Source of the DNA: Halorussus rarus
Lineage (GTDB): Archaea; Halobacteriota; Halobacteria; Halobacteriales; Haladaptataceae
Length of the DNA: 64,000 nucleotides
Direction of reading: 5' to 3'
Assembly (NCBI RefSeq): GCF_003369835.1
Contig: NZ_QPMJ01000001.1
Coordinates: 558,001-622,000, forward strand
In this document: positions 8,240 through 16,534 of the stretch, one piece after another
How the letters are laid out: each line of letters opens with the position of its first letter
Position numbering within the stretch: position 1 is the first letter of the stretch
Program-made: the position numbers and the translations under genes
Notes under the pieces: generated by a model
Databases searched by the model: none
Seen by the model: only the letters and a program-made list of their open reading frames with translations
What the model was told of the DNA's origin: nothing

Positions 8240-9136
8240 ATGAACGTCGCGATACTGGGCTGTGGCTACGTCGGCCTCGAACTCGGACGCCAGTTGACCG
8301 AGCGCGGCCACGACGCGGTCGGGGTCCGGCGCTCGGACGACGGCATCGAAGCAATCGAGGACGCCGGCTTCGAGGCGGTCCGAGCCGACGTGACCGACGC
8401 CGACTCGCTGGACGCGGTGCCCGACGTCGACGCCGCGGTGTTCGCTGCGAGCTCCGGCGGGCGGGACGCGGCGGCTGCGCGCGAGGTGTACGTCGAGGGG
8501 CTCCGGACCGTCATCGATCACTTCGGTGGTCGCGAGGACCCGCCGGACAGGCTGGTCTACACCTCCAGCACCGGCGTCTACGGCGACCACGGCGGCGACT
8601 GGGTCAACGAGGAGACGGCCCTGGAACCCACGACCGAGAAGACCGAGGTGCTGGCCGAGGCCGAGCGCGTCGCCCTTGAGGACGCGCCCGACCGTGGCAT
8701 CGACGGCACCGTCGCGCGCCTCGCGGGCATCTACGGGCCGGATCGGACCCGACTGGAGCGCTACCTGGAGGGACCGGTCACCGAGGGCTACCTCAACATG
8801 ATCCACCGCGACGACGCCGCCGGCGCGGTCCGACACCTGCTCACGGAGGACCTCGCGCGCGGCGAGGTCGTGCTGGTGGTCGACGACGAACCCGTCTCGA
8901 AGTGGGAGTTCGCCGACTGGCTGGCCGGCGAGTGCGGCGAGGAGCGCCCGCCCAAGCAGACCACCGAGGAGCGCATCGACGAGGGAGACCTCTCCGAGCG
9001 GGCGAAACGACGAATACTGACGAGCAAGCGGTGCTCTAACGAGCGATTACGCGGTCTCGGCTATCAGTTCTCCTATCCGACCTATCGGGACGGATACCAC
9101 GCGGAAATCGCGGCATACCGCGACCGCTCGGCGTGA
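8240..9136 (+). CDS. NAD(P)-binding epimerase/dehydratase-like protein (extended SDR, YeeZ-like)
   Basis: The protein is 298 aa. The N-terminal Rossmann motif is GCGYVGLELGRQL. VYTSSTGVYGDHGG supplies the Ser/Thr-Tyr region, but the Lys four residues after the Tyr is not obvious, as in atypical SDRs. ARLAGIYGPDR and NMIHRDDAA are typical of NAD-dependent epimerase/dehydratases. The family includes YeeZ-type proteins of unknown substrate. A TATA-like GTTATCC about 30 nt before the ATG suggests a leaderless transcript starting downstream of repeat A. Confidence 0.85.
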   Translation: MNVAILGCGYVGLELGRQLTERGHDAVGVRRSDDGIEAIEDAGFEAVRADVTDADSLDAVPDVDAAVFAASSGGRDAAAAREVYVEGLRTVIDHFGGREDPPDRLVYTSSTGVYGDHGGDWVNEETALEPTTEKTEVLAEAERVALEDAPDRGIDGTVARLAGIYGPDRTRLERYLEGPVTEGYLNMIHRDDAAGAVRHLLTEDLARGEVVLVVDDEPVSKWEFADWLAGECGEERPPKQTTEERIDEGDLSERAKRRILTSKRCSNERLRGLGYQFSYPTYRDGYHAEIAAYRDRSA

Positions 9137-9197
9137 AAGCCTCACTTATCCTCGTATCGGGAAAATTTCTTGTTCGTCCGGGTAGTCAGGTCGTAGC

Positions 9198-10388
9198 ATG
9201 CAACTGCCGGTCATTCCGGAACTGCGGGTCCGGGACGTGCTCCAGGCCGCCGAGTACTACGGCCTGAGCTCGCCCGAACTCGCGGGGGCCGTCGCGCTCG
9301 GGGCGGTCGCGCTGGTGGCGTCGCTGTGGCTCGTCGTCCGGTGGCTCCGGCGACCGATGGGCGCGCGGCTCAAGCGCGCGCTGGGAAAGCGCGACGAGGT
9401 CGCGATCCTGATGCACCCCAATCCGGACCCCGACGCGATGGCGTGCGCCATCGGGGTCGCCCATCTCGCCAACGAGGTCGGGACCGACGCCGCTCTCCAG
9501 TTCCCCGGCCAGATCCGCCACCAGGAGAACCGCGCGTTCCGGACGGTGCTGGACCTCGAACTCGAGCAGATCGACCACGTCCGGGACCTCGCGGCCGAGG
9601 ACGTCGTCCTGGTCGACCACAACACCCCGAGAGGGTTCGAGGGGGCCGAGCGGCTCGAACCCTACGCGGTCGTCGACCACCACCCCGGCAACGGGACCGG
9701 CGAGCGGTTCACCGACCAGCGCACCGACTACGGCGCCTGCGCCACCATGGTCGCCGAGTACCTCGAGGACGTGGGCGGCACGCCGGTCGGCCCGGACGAG
9801 TCCGAGGAGGACGTCGACGGTCTCGTCGTGCCCGCCGAGGTGTCGACCGGCCTGCTCTACGGCGTCCAGTCGGACACCAAGCACCTCACCAGCGGTTGCA
9901 CCGGCGCGGAGTTCCAGGCCGCGGCCTACCTCTACGAGGGCGTCGACGAGGACCTGCTCGACCGCATCGCCAATCCCCAGGTCAGCGCCGAGGTGCTCGA
10001 GGTCAAGTCGAAGGCCATCTCGGGCCGGGACGTCCGCGGGTCGTTCGCGGTCAGCGACGTCGGCCGCATCAACAACGCCGACGCCATCCCGCAGGCCGCC
10101 GACGAGCTCCTCCAGCTCGAGGGCGTGACCGCGGTGGTCGTCTACGGCCGGCGCGACGAGACGGTCCACCTCTCGGGCCGGTCGCGCGACGACCGGGTCC
10201 ACATGGGCAAGGCCCTCGAGACCGTCGCCGAGGACATCCCCGGCGCGAGCGCCGGCGGTCACGCCCGGATGGGCGGCGGCCAGGTGCCGGTCGACGGCGC
10301 GGCCTACGCCAGCGGGGCGGAGGCCGCGATGTGGTCGCAGGCCGAACTCGGCGACGACGTCTTCGCCGCGCTCAACGGCGACGTCTGA
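9198..10388 (+). CDS. membrane-anchored DHH/DHHA1 phosphoesterase
   Basis: The protein is 396 aa. A hydrophobic span (about 26-50) anchors the N-terminus. The DHH domain then shows MHPNPDPDA (His73, Asp77, Asp79), VLVDHN (Asp140-His141) and VVDHHPGN (Asp160-His-His162), the Mn ligands of the family. DHHA1 ends with SAGGHARMGGG. Such proteins hydrolyse short oligonucleotides or cyclic dinucleotides; which applies here is not shown. All ligands are intact. A paralogue at 22906-24024 has lost most of them. Confidence 0.9.
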   Translation: MQLPVIPELRVRDVLQAAEYYGLSSPELAGAVALGAVALVASLWLVVRWLRRPMGARLKRALGKRDEVAILMHPNPDPDAMACAIGVAHLANEVGTDAALQFPGQIRHQENRAFRTVLDLELEQIDHVRDLAAEDVVLVDHNTPRGFEGAERLEPYAVVDHHPGNGTGERFTDQRTDYGACATMVAEYLEDVGGTPVGPDESEEDVDGLVVPAEVSTGLLYGVQSDTKHLTSGCTGAEFQAAAYLYEGVDEDLLDRIANPQVSAEVLEVKSKAISGRDVRGSFAVSDVGRINNADAIPQAADELLQLEGVTAVVVYGRRDETVHLSGRSRDDRVHMGKALETVAEDIPGASAGGHARMGGGQVPVDGAAYASGAEAAMWSQAELGDDVFAALNGDV

Positions 10389-10474
10389 CCCTATTCTGCT
10401 CTTCTCTCCTTCCTCCTCTCGCCTCCCTTCCGGAACCCTCCGGGCTTATCCCCCTCGGAGCGTTACTCCCGAGC

Positions 10475-11563
10475 ATGGCCACCGACGACGGCACCTACCG
10501 GTACAAGCAGGAGCACGGCGACGACTTCGGCCGGACCTACTTCCGGCTGTTCGACGGGCTCGCCGTCTCGAGCATCGGCGTCGGCACGTACCTCGGCGAG
10601 CCGACGGACGCGGTCGACAGCCAGTACCGCGACGCCATCGCGACCGCCCTCGAGGGCGGCATCAACGTCGTCGACACCGCGATAAACTACCGGTGCCAGC
10701 GCAGCGAGCGGGCGGTCGGGCGGGCCATCGAGGACGCCGACGTCGACCGCGACGCGGTGTTCGTCTCGACCAAGGGCGGGTTCGTCCCCTTCGACGGCGA
10801 GCGCCCCGACGACCCCGGCGAGTACGTCAAACGCGAGTTCGTAGATACGGGGCTGGTCGACCGCGAGGACCTCGCGCGCGGGAGCCACGCCATCGCGCCC
10901 GACTTCGTCGACGCCATGCTCGACCGGTCGCTGGAGAACCTCGGGGTCGACGAGATCGACCTCTACTACGTCCACAACCCCGAGACCCAGCTGCACGCCC
11001 GGTCGCGCGAGGACGTCTACGACCAGCTCGAGGCGACGTTCACCCGGCTCGAGGAGCGCGCCGCGGCGGGCGACATCTCGAAGTACGGCGTGGCGACGTG
11101 GAACGCGTTCCGCGTCCCCGAGGGCGACGACCGGTACCTCTCGCTCTCGGAGATCATCTCCCGCGCCCGCGCCGCAGCCAAGGCCGCGGAGAACACCGCG
11201 ACTCACCTCCGAGCGATCCAGCTACCGTTCAACGTCGTGATGGCCGACGCCTTCACCGTCGAGTCCCAGCAGGGTCCGGAGGGGCCACAGAGCCCGCTCT
11301 GGTTCGCCCACGAGGCGGGCCTGAACGTCTTCACCAGCGCCAGCATCGCGCAGGGCGACCTCGCGCGCGAGCTCCCGGCGGAGGTCGCCGAGCGACTGGA
11401 GGGCGACTCCACCGTCCAGCGCGCCATCAACTTCGCCCGGAGCGCGCCCGGCGTGACCAGTTCGCTGGTCGGGATGAGCGACCCCGAACACGTCGCGGAG
11501 AACCTCGGCGCGGGGCGGTTCGACCCGATGGGCGCCGACGCGTTCGACCGGGTGTTCGAGTAG
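10475..11563 (+). CDS. aldo/keto reductase
   Basis: The protein is 362 aa from ATG 10475. The (beta/alpha)8 AKR motifs are GVGTYLGEP, GINVVDTAINY (catalytic Asp and Tyr), FVSTKGGF (Lys), DLYYVHNPE (His) and the C-terminal NADPH-binding SSLVGMSDPEHV. The insertion around VPFDGERPDDPGEYVKREF is typical of a long archaeal subgroup. The substrate is unknown. It starts 86 bp after the DHH gene, behind a T/C-rich stretch. Confidence 0.9.
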   Translation: MATDDGTYRYKQEHGDDFGRTYFRLFDGLAVSSIGVGTYLGEPTDAVDSQYRDAIATALEGGINVVDTAINYRCQRSERAVGRAIEDADVDRDAVFVSTKGGFVPFDGERPDDPGEYVKREFVDTGLVDREDLARGSHAIAPDFVDAMLDRSLENLGVDEIDLYYVHNPETQLHARSREDVYDQLEATFTRLEERAAAGDISKYGVATWNAFRVPEGDDRYLSLSEIISRARAAAKAAENTATHLRAIQLPFNVVMADAFTVESQQGPEGPQSPLWFAHEAGLNVFTSASIAQGDLARELPAEVAERLEGDSTVQRAINFARSAPGVTSSLVGMSDPEHVAENLGAGRFDPMGADAFDRVFE

Positions 11564-11634
11564 CCGGCCGGTCCGCGGTCTCGCCGGCGACGCCGCACCT
11601 GATCGCCCCGACCACTCGCCCCCTGCCAGTCAGC

Positions 11635-11952
11635 CTATCCGCCGGTCGTCCGCCACCGTGCGTCGGCCCGCGACTCCCACGCGCGGCCGCACTCGGGACA
11701 GGACCGTTCGACGGACTCACCGTCGGCGCGCGCCACGCGCTCGCCGCCGTTCGACCGCCCGACCGCCGCGGAGTCGGACCGCGAGACACCTTCGTCGGTG
11801 CGCGCTATTTCGCCGGCGTCGTCCGATTGCACCGCGCGCTCCCCGTCGTCGGCCCGCACCTCCAGCAAGCGGTGACAGATGCGACACGAGAACCGCCCGC
11901 GGGCGTCCTTCCCGACCTCCCCGTCCCAGAGCCCGCGCCGAAGTGATTTCAT
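11635..11952 (-). CDS. zinc-finger protein, HVO_0758-like, with long acidic insertion
   Basis: The protein is 105 aa from ATG 11952, opening MKSLRRGLWDGEVGKDARGR, the signature I remember from the short HVO_0758 zinc-finger family. Two knuckles, CRIC and CPEC, would bind one zinc. In the family they are close together; here about 50 acidic, Ser/Asp/Glu-rich residues separate them. Role unknown. It diverges from the MFS gene at 12046 with 93 bp between the starts. Confidence 0.7.
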   Translation of the reverse strand: MKSLRRGLWDGEVGKDARGRFSCRICHRLLEVRADDGERAVQSDDAGEIARTDEGVSRSDSAAVGRSNGGERVARADGESVERSCPECGRAWESRADARWRTTGG

Positions 11953-12045
11953 GATTACACGAGTACGACGGAGACGAACGAAAAGCTTGGGGGTGTCCTG
12001 TCCGGATTCGGAAGGTTTGACTGTACCCTCGGAGTAGCTCCGGGC

Positions 12046-13242
12046 GTGTCTCGTGGTCGGGTCTTCGCGTCGATGTGTTCGGTCGTCTTCCTGGTCAACC
12101 TCGCCCGGGTGGTGTTCGCGCCCCTGCTCGAACCGCTGTCGGCGGCGTTCGCGCTCACCGAGTCGACGGCGGGGCTGGTCGCCACGCTGGCGTGGCTGGG
12201 GAGCGCGCTCCCCCGGATTCCGACCGGCTACCTGCTGACCCGGGTCGACCGCCACCTGGTCGTGCTCGGGTCGGGAGCGCTGCTGACCGGGGCGTCGGCG
12301 TTCATGACCGTCGCCGGCTCGGTGCCGGCGCTCGGCGCCGGCGCGTTCCTGATGGGGGCGTCGAGCGGCGCGTACTTCATCGCCGCCAACCCGCTCATCA
12401 CCGAGCTCTACCCCGAGCGGGTCGGCCGGACGCTCGGCATCCACGGCACCGCGAGCCAGGTCGCGGCGGTCGTCGCGCCCGCGTTCGCCGGCGCGGTCGT
12501 GGTCGCGGCCACCTGGCGCGAGGTGTTCGCCGCGATCGCGGTCGTGGCGGCGGTCGCGACCGTCCTCTTCTACCGGGCCGCCAGCCGGACCGACATGCCC
12601 GACGCCGGAGCCGCCGACCGCGACCTGCTGTCGGCCGCCCGGCGGCAGTGGCCCATCATCGTGAGCGGGGTGGCCATCCTGGGCGCGACCGGCCTGGTCT
12701 GGAACGGCCTGTTCAACTTCTACGTCACGTACGTCACCGCGACCAAGGGCGTGGGCGTCGGGACCGCCAACACCCTGCTGACCGTCGTGTTCGCGGCGGG
12801 CGTCCCCGCCTTCTGGGTCACCGGCCGGCTGGCCGATCGGCTGCCGTACGTCCCGCTCATGCTCTCGATTCTCGGCGGGTTCATCGCCTGCCTGTTCGCG
12901 CTGACCGCGGTCGAGGGCCTGGTCGCGCTCGCGGTCGTCACCGCGGTGCTGGGCTACGTCGTCCACAGCCTCTTCCCCGCGCTCGACACCTACCTGCTCG
13001 ACTCGCTGCCCGACGAGAACCGCGCGAGCGCCTACGCCCTGTACAGCGGGTCGATGATGGTCGTCCAGGCGATGGGGAGCGTGGCGGTCGGGTCGCTGGT
13101 CGACGCCGGGTTCGGCTTCGACGCGGTGTTCCGGGGCATGGGCGGCGTGCTCGTCGTGATCCTGGTCGTGCTGGTCGTGCTCTGGTCGGCGGACGTGCTC
13201 CCGACAGGCGGCCGGGGCGCGAGCGCGGCCCGGGGCGATTGA
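12046..13242 (+). CDS. MFS transporter
   Basis: The protein is 398 aa from GTG 12046, with twelve hydrophobic segments. The loop 2-3 region reads RIPTGYLLTRVDRHLVV, and YPERVGRTLGIHG lies in the central loop. WVTGRLADRLPYVPLM is the second-half version of the MFS motif A, after a polar central loop near residue 190. The family covers sugar-phosphate, nitrate and drug carriers; the substrate cannot be assigned. An ATG 27 nt further in is a less likely alternative start. Confidence 0.85.
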   Translation: MSRGRVFASMCSVVFLVNLARVVFAPLLEPLSAAFALTESTAGLVATLAWLGSALPRIPTGYLLTRVDRHLVVLGSGALLTGASAFMTVAGSVPALGAGAFLMGASSGAYFIAANPLITELYPERVGRTLGIHGTASQVAAVVAPAFAGAVVVAATWREVFAAIAVVAAVATVLFYRAASRTDMPDAGAADRDLLSAARRQWPIIVSGVAILGATGLVWNGLFNFYVTYVTATKGVGVGTANTLLTVVFAAGVPAFWVTGRLADRLPYVPLMLSILGGFIACLFALTAVEGLVALAVVTAVLGYVVHSLFPALDTYLLDSLPDENRASAYALYSGSMMVVQAMGSVAVGSLVDAGFGFDAVFRGMGGVLVVILVVLVVLWSADVLPTGGRGASAARGD

Positions 13243-13352
13243 CGAGCCAGTCCGACCGCGTCCGCCCCAAGTCCCCGTCGGGGACGCATCTCCGCCGGCA
13301 ACGACCGCCGAGTCCCCCTGCTTTTCAACCCCTCCGTCCCAACGCCAACCCG

Positions 13353-14456
13353 ATGGAGTACGGACAGGAGCGCGTCGCCACCCTGCACGACCTGACCGGC
13401 CGGGTCCCCGACGCCCCGACCGACCGCGCGGCGGTGGTCGTCCCCATGACCGAGCGCGAGTACGCCGACCTCGCGGCCGAGCGCGTGCTCTCGGAACTGG
13501 AGGCGGTCGCGCCCGGCGAGGTGGTCGTCGCGCTGCGCGCGCCGCCCGGGAAGGTCCCGGCGTTCTGCGACTGGCTGGCCGGCTTCGACCTGCCGCTGTC
13601 GGTTGTGTGGGCCAACGGCCCCGGCGTCACCGACCTGCTGGGCGAGCGCGGCCTCAACGGCCGGGCCGGCAAGGGTCGGGACGTCTGGCTGGCGCTCGGG
13701 GTCGCCGCGGCCGACCGCGAGTACGTGGTCGTCCACGACGCCGACGCCAAGACCTACGAGGCCGGCGACGTCTCGCGGCTGCTGTTCCCGCTGAGCCGGG
13801 GCTACGACTTCTCGAAGGGCTACTACGCCCGTGTCGAGAACGACCGGCTCTACGGCCGGCTCTGCCGGCTGTTCTACGCGCCGCTAGTCCGGGCGCTCGC
13901 CGACGCCCACCCCGAGGCGGCGGTGCTGGACTACCTCGGGGCGTTCCGGTACGCGCTGGCCGGGGAGTTCGGCGCGACCGCCGCGTTCGCCCGCGAACTC
14001 CGGGCCGAGCGCCACTGGGGGCTGGAGGTCGGTACCCTCGGCGAGGCGTTCGCCCACGCCGGGTTCGCCGGCACCGCGCAGGTCGACCTCGGCCGGTACG
14101 AGCACGACCACCGCGCGGTCTCTGGTCCGACCGGGCTCTCGGACATGAGCCGCCACGTCGGCCGAGCGCTGCTCCGGGCGGTCGAGTCCCACGGGGTCGA
14201 CCCCGACTACGACACCTTGCCCGAGCGCTACCGCGCGGTCGCCGAGGGGCTGGTCGAGCAGTACGCCGCCGACGCCGGGTTCAACGGCCTCGACTACGAC
14301 CGGGGCGAGGAGCGCGCCCAGGTCGACGCCTACGCCGAGGCGGTCGCCCCGCCGGGCGAGGACCGGCGGCTGCCGGCGTGGCGCGAGGCCGACCTGACCG
14401 CCGACGAGGTGCTCGCGGCGTCCCGGGCCGACGTCGCCGACGCCCGGAGTTCGTGA
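13353..14456 (+). CDS. GT-A glycosyltransferase, glucosyl/mannosyl-3-phosphoglycerate synthase-like
   Basis: The protein is 367 aa. VVVPMTEREYADLAAERVL precedes a GT-A fold with ARGKGRDVW-type text (GRAGKGRDVWLAL) and VVVHDADAKTYEAGDV, where DAD is the metal-binding DxD. FSKGYYARVENDRLYGRLCRLFYAPL and the following region resemble GpgS/MpgS (GT81/GT55) proteins, which make glucosyl- or mannosyl-phosphoglycerate, precursors of compatible solutes. A true GpgS function is inference. It is followed by the Get3-like ATPase after 87 bp. Confidence 0.75.
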   Translation: MEYGQERVATLHDLTGRVPDAPTDRAAVVVPMTEREYADLAAERVLSELEAVAPGEVVVALRAPPGKVPAFCDWLAGFDLPLSVVWANGPGVTDLLGERGLNGRAGKGRDVWLALGVAAADREYVVVHDADAKTYEAGDVSRLLFPLSRGYDFSKGYYARVENDRLYGRLCRLFYAPLVRALADAHPEAAVLDYLGAFRYALAGEFGATAAFARELRAERHWGLEVGTLGEAFAHAGFAGTAQVDLGRYEHDHRAVSGPTGLSDMSRHVGRALLRAVESHGVDPDYDTLPERYRAVAEGLVEQYAADAGFNGLDYDRGEERAQVDAYAEAVAPPGEDRRLPAWREADLTADEVLAASRADVADARSS

Positions 14457-14543
14457 GGCCGGGGCCGATCCGGCGACGATTCGACACCCCCGCGACGCGA
14501 CCGACCGACGAGTACACAAGTCCGGGCTGCCAACCCCCGCCCG

Positions 14544-15689
14544 ATGAGCGAACTCGACGTCGAGGCGGTCGACCACATCGACGAGAGCGACGTGCCGGTG
14601 GGCGTCGACGCGCCCGAGTACGTCCTCTACGGCGGGAAGGGCGGCGTCGGCAAGACCACGATGGCGGCCGCGACCGGGCTGGCCAGCGCCCGGGACGGCA
14701 CCGCGACGCTGGTGGTCTCGACCGACCCGGCCCACTCGCTGTCCGACACCTTCGAGACCGACATCCCGGCGGCCCCCGAGCGCATCCGTGATGACGTCCC
14801 GTTGTTCGCGGCCGAGATCGACCCCGAGGCCGCGATGGAGGAGGGCCAGGCGATGTTCGGCGGCGCGGCCGGCGGTGGGGGCGCCGGCGCCCCCGGAGGC
14901 GCAGGCGATGCCGCCCCGGGCGACTCCGCGGACGCCACCCCGGGCCCCGGTGGTGACGACCAGTCCGGACCACTCGGCGGCCTCGGCGGGATGCTCGGCG
15001 ACGGGAACCCGATGGACGCGCTGCTGGGCGGGCCGATGCCCGGCGCCGACGAGGCCGCGGCGATGCAGAAGCTGCTGGAGTTCATGGACGACCCGCGGTT
15101 CGACCGCGTGGTCGTCGACACCGCGCCGACCGGCCACACCCTCCGGCTGCTCGAGCTCCCGGAGCTGATGGACACCATGATCGGCCGCATCATGAAGCTC
15201 AAGCAGAAGTTCGAGGGGATGATGGAGGGGATGAAGGGGATGTTCGGCGCCGAGAACGCCGACCCCCAGCAAGGGCTCGACGACCTCGACGAACTCAGCG
15301 ACCGCATCGAGCGCCTCCGCGCGACGCTGCGGGACCCGAGCCAGACCGACTTCCGCGTCGTGCTGGTGCCCGAGGAGATGAGCGTCTTCGAGTCCGAGCG
15401 GCTCCTGCAGCAACTCTCGGAGTTCGAGGTGCCGGTCGGCACCGTGGTGGTCAACAAGGTGATGGAGGACCTCGCGGACGTGACCGACGCCGACGTCGAC
15501 CCCGAGGCGTTCGTGGCGCCGAACCTCGACACCTGCGAGTTCTGCCAGCGCCGGTGGCAGGTCCAGCAGGACGCCCTGTCCCGGGCCCAGGACGTCTTCC
15601 GCGGCCACGACGTCAAGCGCGTCCCGCTGCTGGCCGACGAGGTCCGGGGCGAGCGCATGCTGGCGCTCGTGGCGTCGTGCCTGGAGTGA
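14544..15689 (+). CDS. ArsA/Get3 family ATPase with glycine-rich insertion
   Basis: The protein is 381 aa. The deviant P-loop GGKGGVGKTT (residues 31-40), VSTDPAHSLSDTFE (switch I), DTAPTGHTLRLLELPE (switch II) and a C-terminal CEFC metal motif mark the Get3/ArsA family. Met-rich helices (MEGMKGMFG) recall the hydrophobic client groove of Get3, which delivers tail-anchored proteins. A low-complexity Gly/Ala/Pro insertion of about 70 residues sits before the Met-rich GGMLGDGNPMDALLGG segment. No arsenite genes are near, so a chaperone role is more likely than arsenite efflux. Confidence 0.85.
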   Translation: MSELDVEAVDHIDESDVPVGVDAPEYVLYGGKGGVGKTTMAAATGLASARDGTATLVVSTDPAHSLSDTFETDIPAAPERIRDDVPLFAAEIDPEAAMEEGQAMFGGAAGGGGAGAPGGAGDAAPGDSADATPGPGGDDQSGPLGGLGGMLGDGNPMDALLGGPMPGADEAAAMQKLLEFMDDPRFDRVVVDTAPTGHTLRLLELPELMDTMIGRIMKLKQKFEGMMEGMKGMFGAENADPQQGLDDLDELSDRIERLRATLRDPSQTDFRVVLVPEEMSVFESERLLQQLSEFEVPVGTVVVNKVMEDLADVTDADVDPEAFVAPNLDTCEFCQRRWQVQQDALSRAQDVFRGHDVKRVPLLADEVRGERMLALVASCLE

Positions 15690-15770
15690 CCCCGATTCGC
15701 GAGCGAGAGTTCGGCTCTCGGCTCCCGCCGAAGTGAAACCCCTTTTACTCGCGCGCCCCTCCGATGCAGT

Positions 15771-16205
15771 ATGCTCTACGACGACATCGCGGACCCCGAA
15801 GCGACCTCGGCGGCGGACCTCCGGGCCGACTACGCGTCCGAACTGGCCGGCGTGATCGAGGCGCGCGGGGTCGACGCGGTCGCCGACGAGACCGGTGTCG
15901 CCGGCGAGACGCTCGAGGCGATCGCCGCGGAAGACGCCGACGCGGCCGACGACATCACGCTGGAGGACGCCGCGGCCGTCGTGGCGCTGAGCGACGAGTC
16001 CCCGGACGCCGACGCCATCGTCGCGGAGGTCCGGGACAACCTCCTGCTGGGGATGACGACCGCGGTCCTCGACGTCGACACCATCGCCGCCGAGATGGAC
16101 GACATGGACGCCAAGCAGGTCCACCAGAAGGTCGAGGGGCGCGCGCCCATGACGCTGGCCGAGTACGCGACGCTCCACCACTTCATCGCGAGTCGACAGC
16201 GGTAG
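15771..16205 (+). CDS. conserved haloarchaeal protein, likely DUF5791
   Basis: The protein is 144 aa, acidic and all-helical. The C-terminal block LLLGMTTAVLDVDTIAAEMD, VHQKVEGRAPMTLAEYATLHH looks like a small helix-turn-helix or HMG-like helical module and is what I remember of the uncharacterised DUF5791 family. No catalytic residues are evident. It follows the Get3 gene by 81 bp, behind a TATA-like TTTTACT at about 15743. Downstream lies repeat copy B. Confidence 0.7.
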   Translation: MLYDDIADPEATSAADLRADYASELAGVIEARGVDAVADETGVAGETLEAIAAEDADAADDITLEDAAAVVALSDESPDADAIVAEVRDNLLLGMTTAVLDVDTIAAEMDDMDAKQVHQKVEGRAPMTLAEYATLHHFIASRQR

Positions 16206-16278
16206 TCTCGGAGTTTGCTTGGGGGTCTCTTCTCGGAGAATTCCTCGCCTGCTCGCGCCGTGTTGTGAGTGACACGAC

Positions 16279-16475
16279 AGCTAGCTACTGCCGTCACCGA
16301 TGAGTTTCCGCAACCGCGACCGCAAACCTCACCCCTCCCCAGCCTCCTGCGGTGCTCGGCCAAAGGCCTGCGCTCCTCGTCCCTCACACACTTGGCGGGC
16401 CACGAGGGCCCGCCGTGGGAGCGAAGCTCCCACGAGCCTGCGGTCGCTCCGCTCACGCAGACGCCAGCGCGCGCC
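16279..16475 (+). repeat. dispersed structured intergenic element, copy B
   Basis: 197 bp with the 5' block AGCTAGCTACTGCCGTCAC, box CCTCCCCAGCCTCCTGCGGT and 3' box CAGCGCGCGCC. The main hairpin is GGCGGGCC-ACGAG-GGCCCGCC, with the same loop as copy A. It is followed by a second perfect hairpin GTGGGAG-CGAAG-CTCCCAC, absent from A, D and E. It lies between convergent genes: 73 bp after the stop at 16205 and 59 bp before the end of the minus-strand DUF7286 gene. A 63-codon reading frame inside it is not conserved between copies. Confidence 0.9.
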
Positions 16476-16534
16476 GAGTCGGGAGTTCTGACGAGCGCGA
16501 TGTGGTCGAGACGGTCCCGTCCTCGCTTCATCAC

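Noticed and set aside
16300-16491. A 63-codon reading frame within repeat copy B (and similar frames in C and D)
   Set aside because: The frame follows the repeat boxes; its start codon and length are not conserved between copies, and copies A and E lack the ATG. It is an artefact of the structured repeat.
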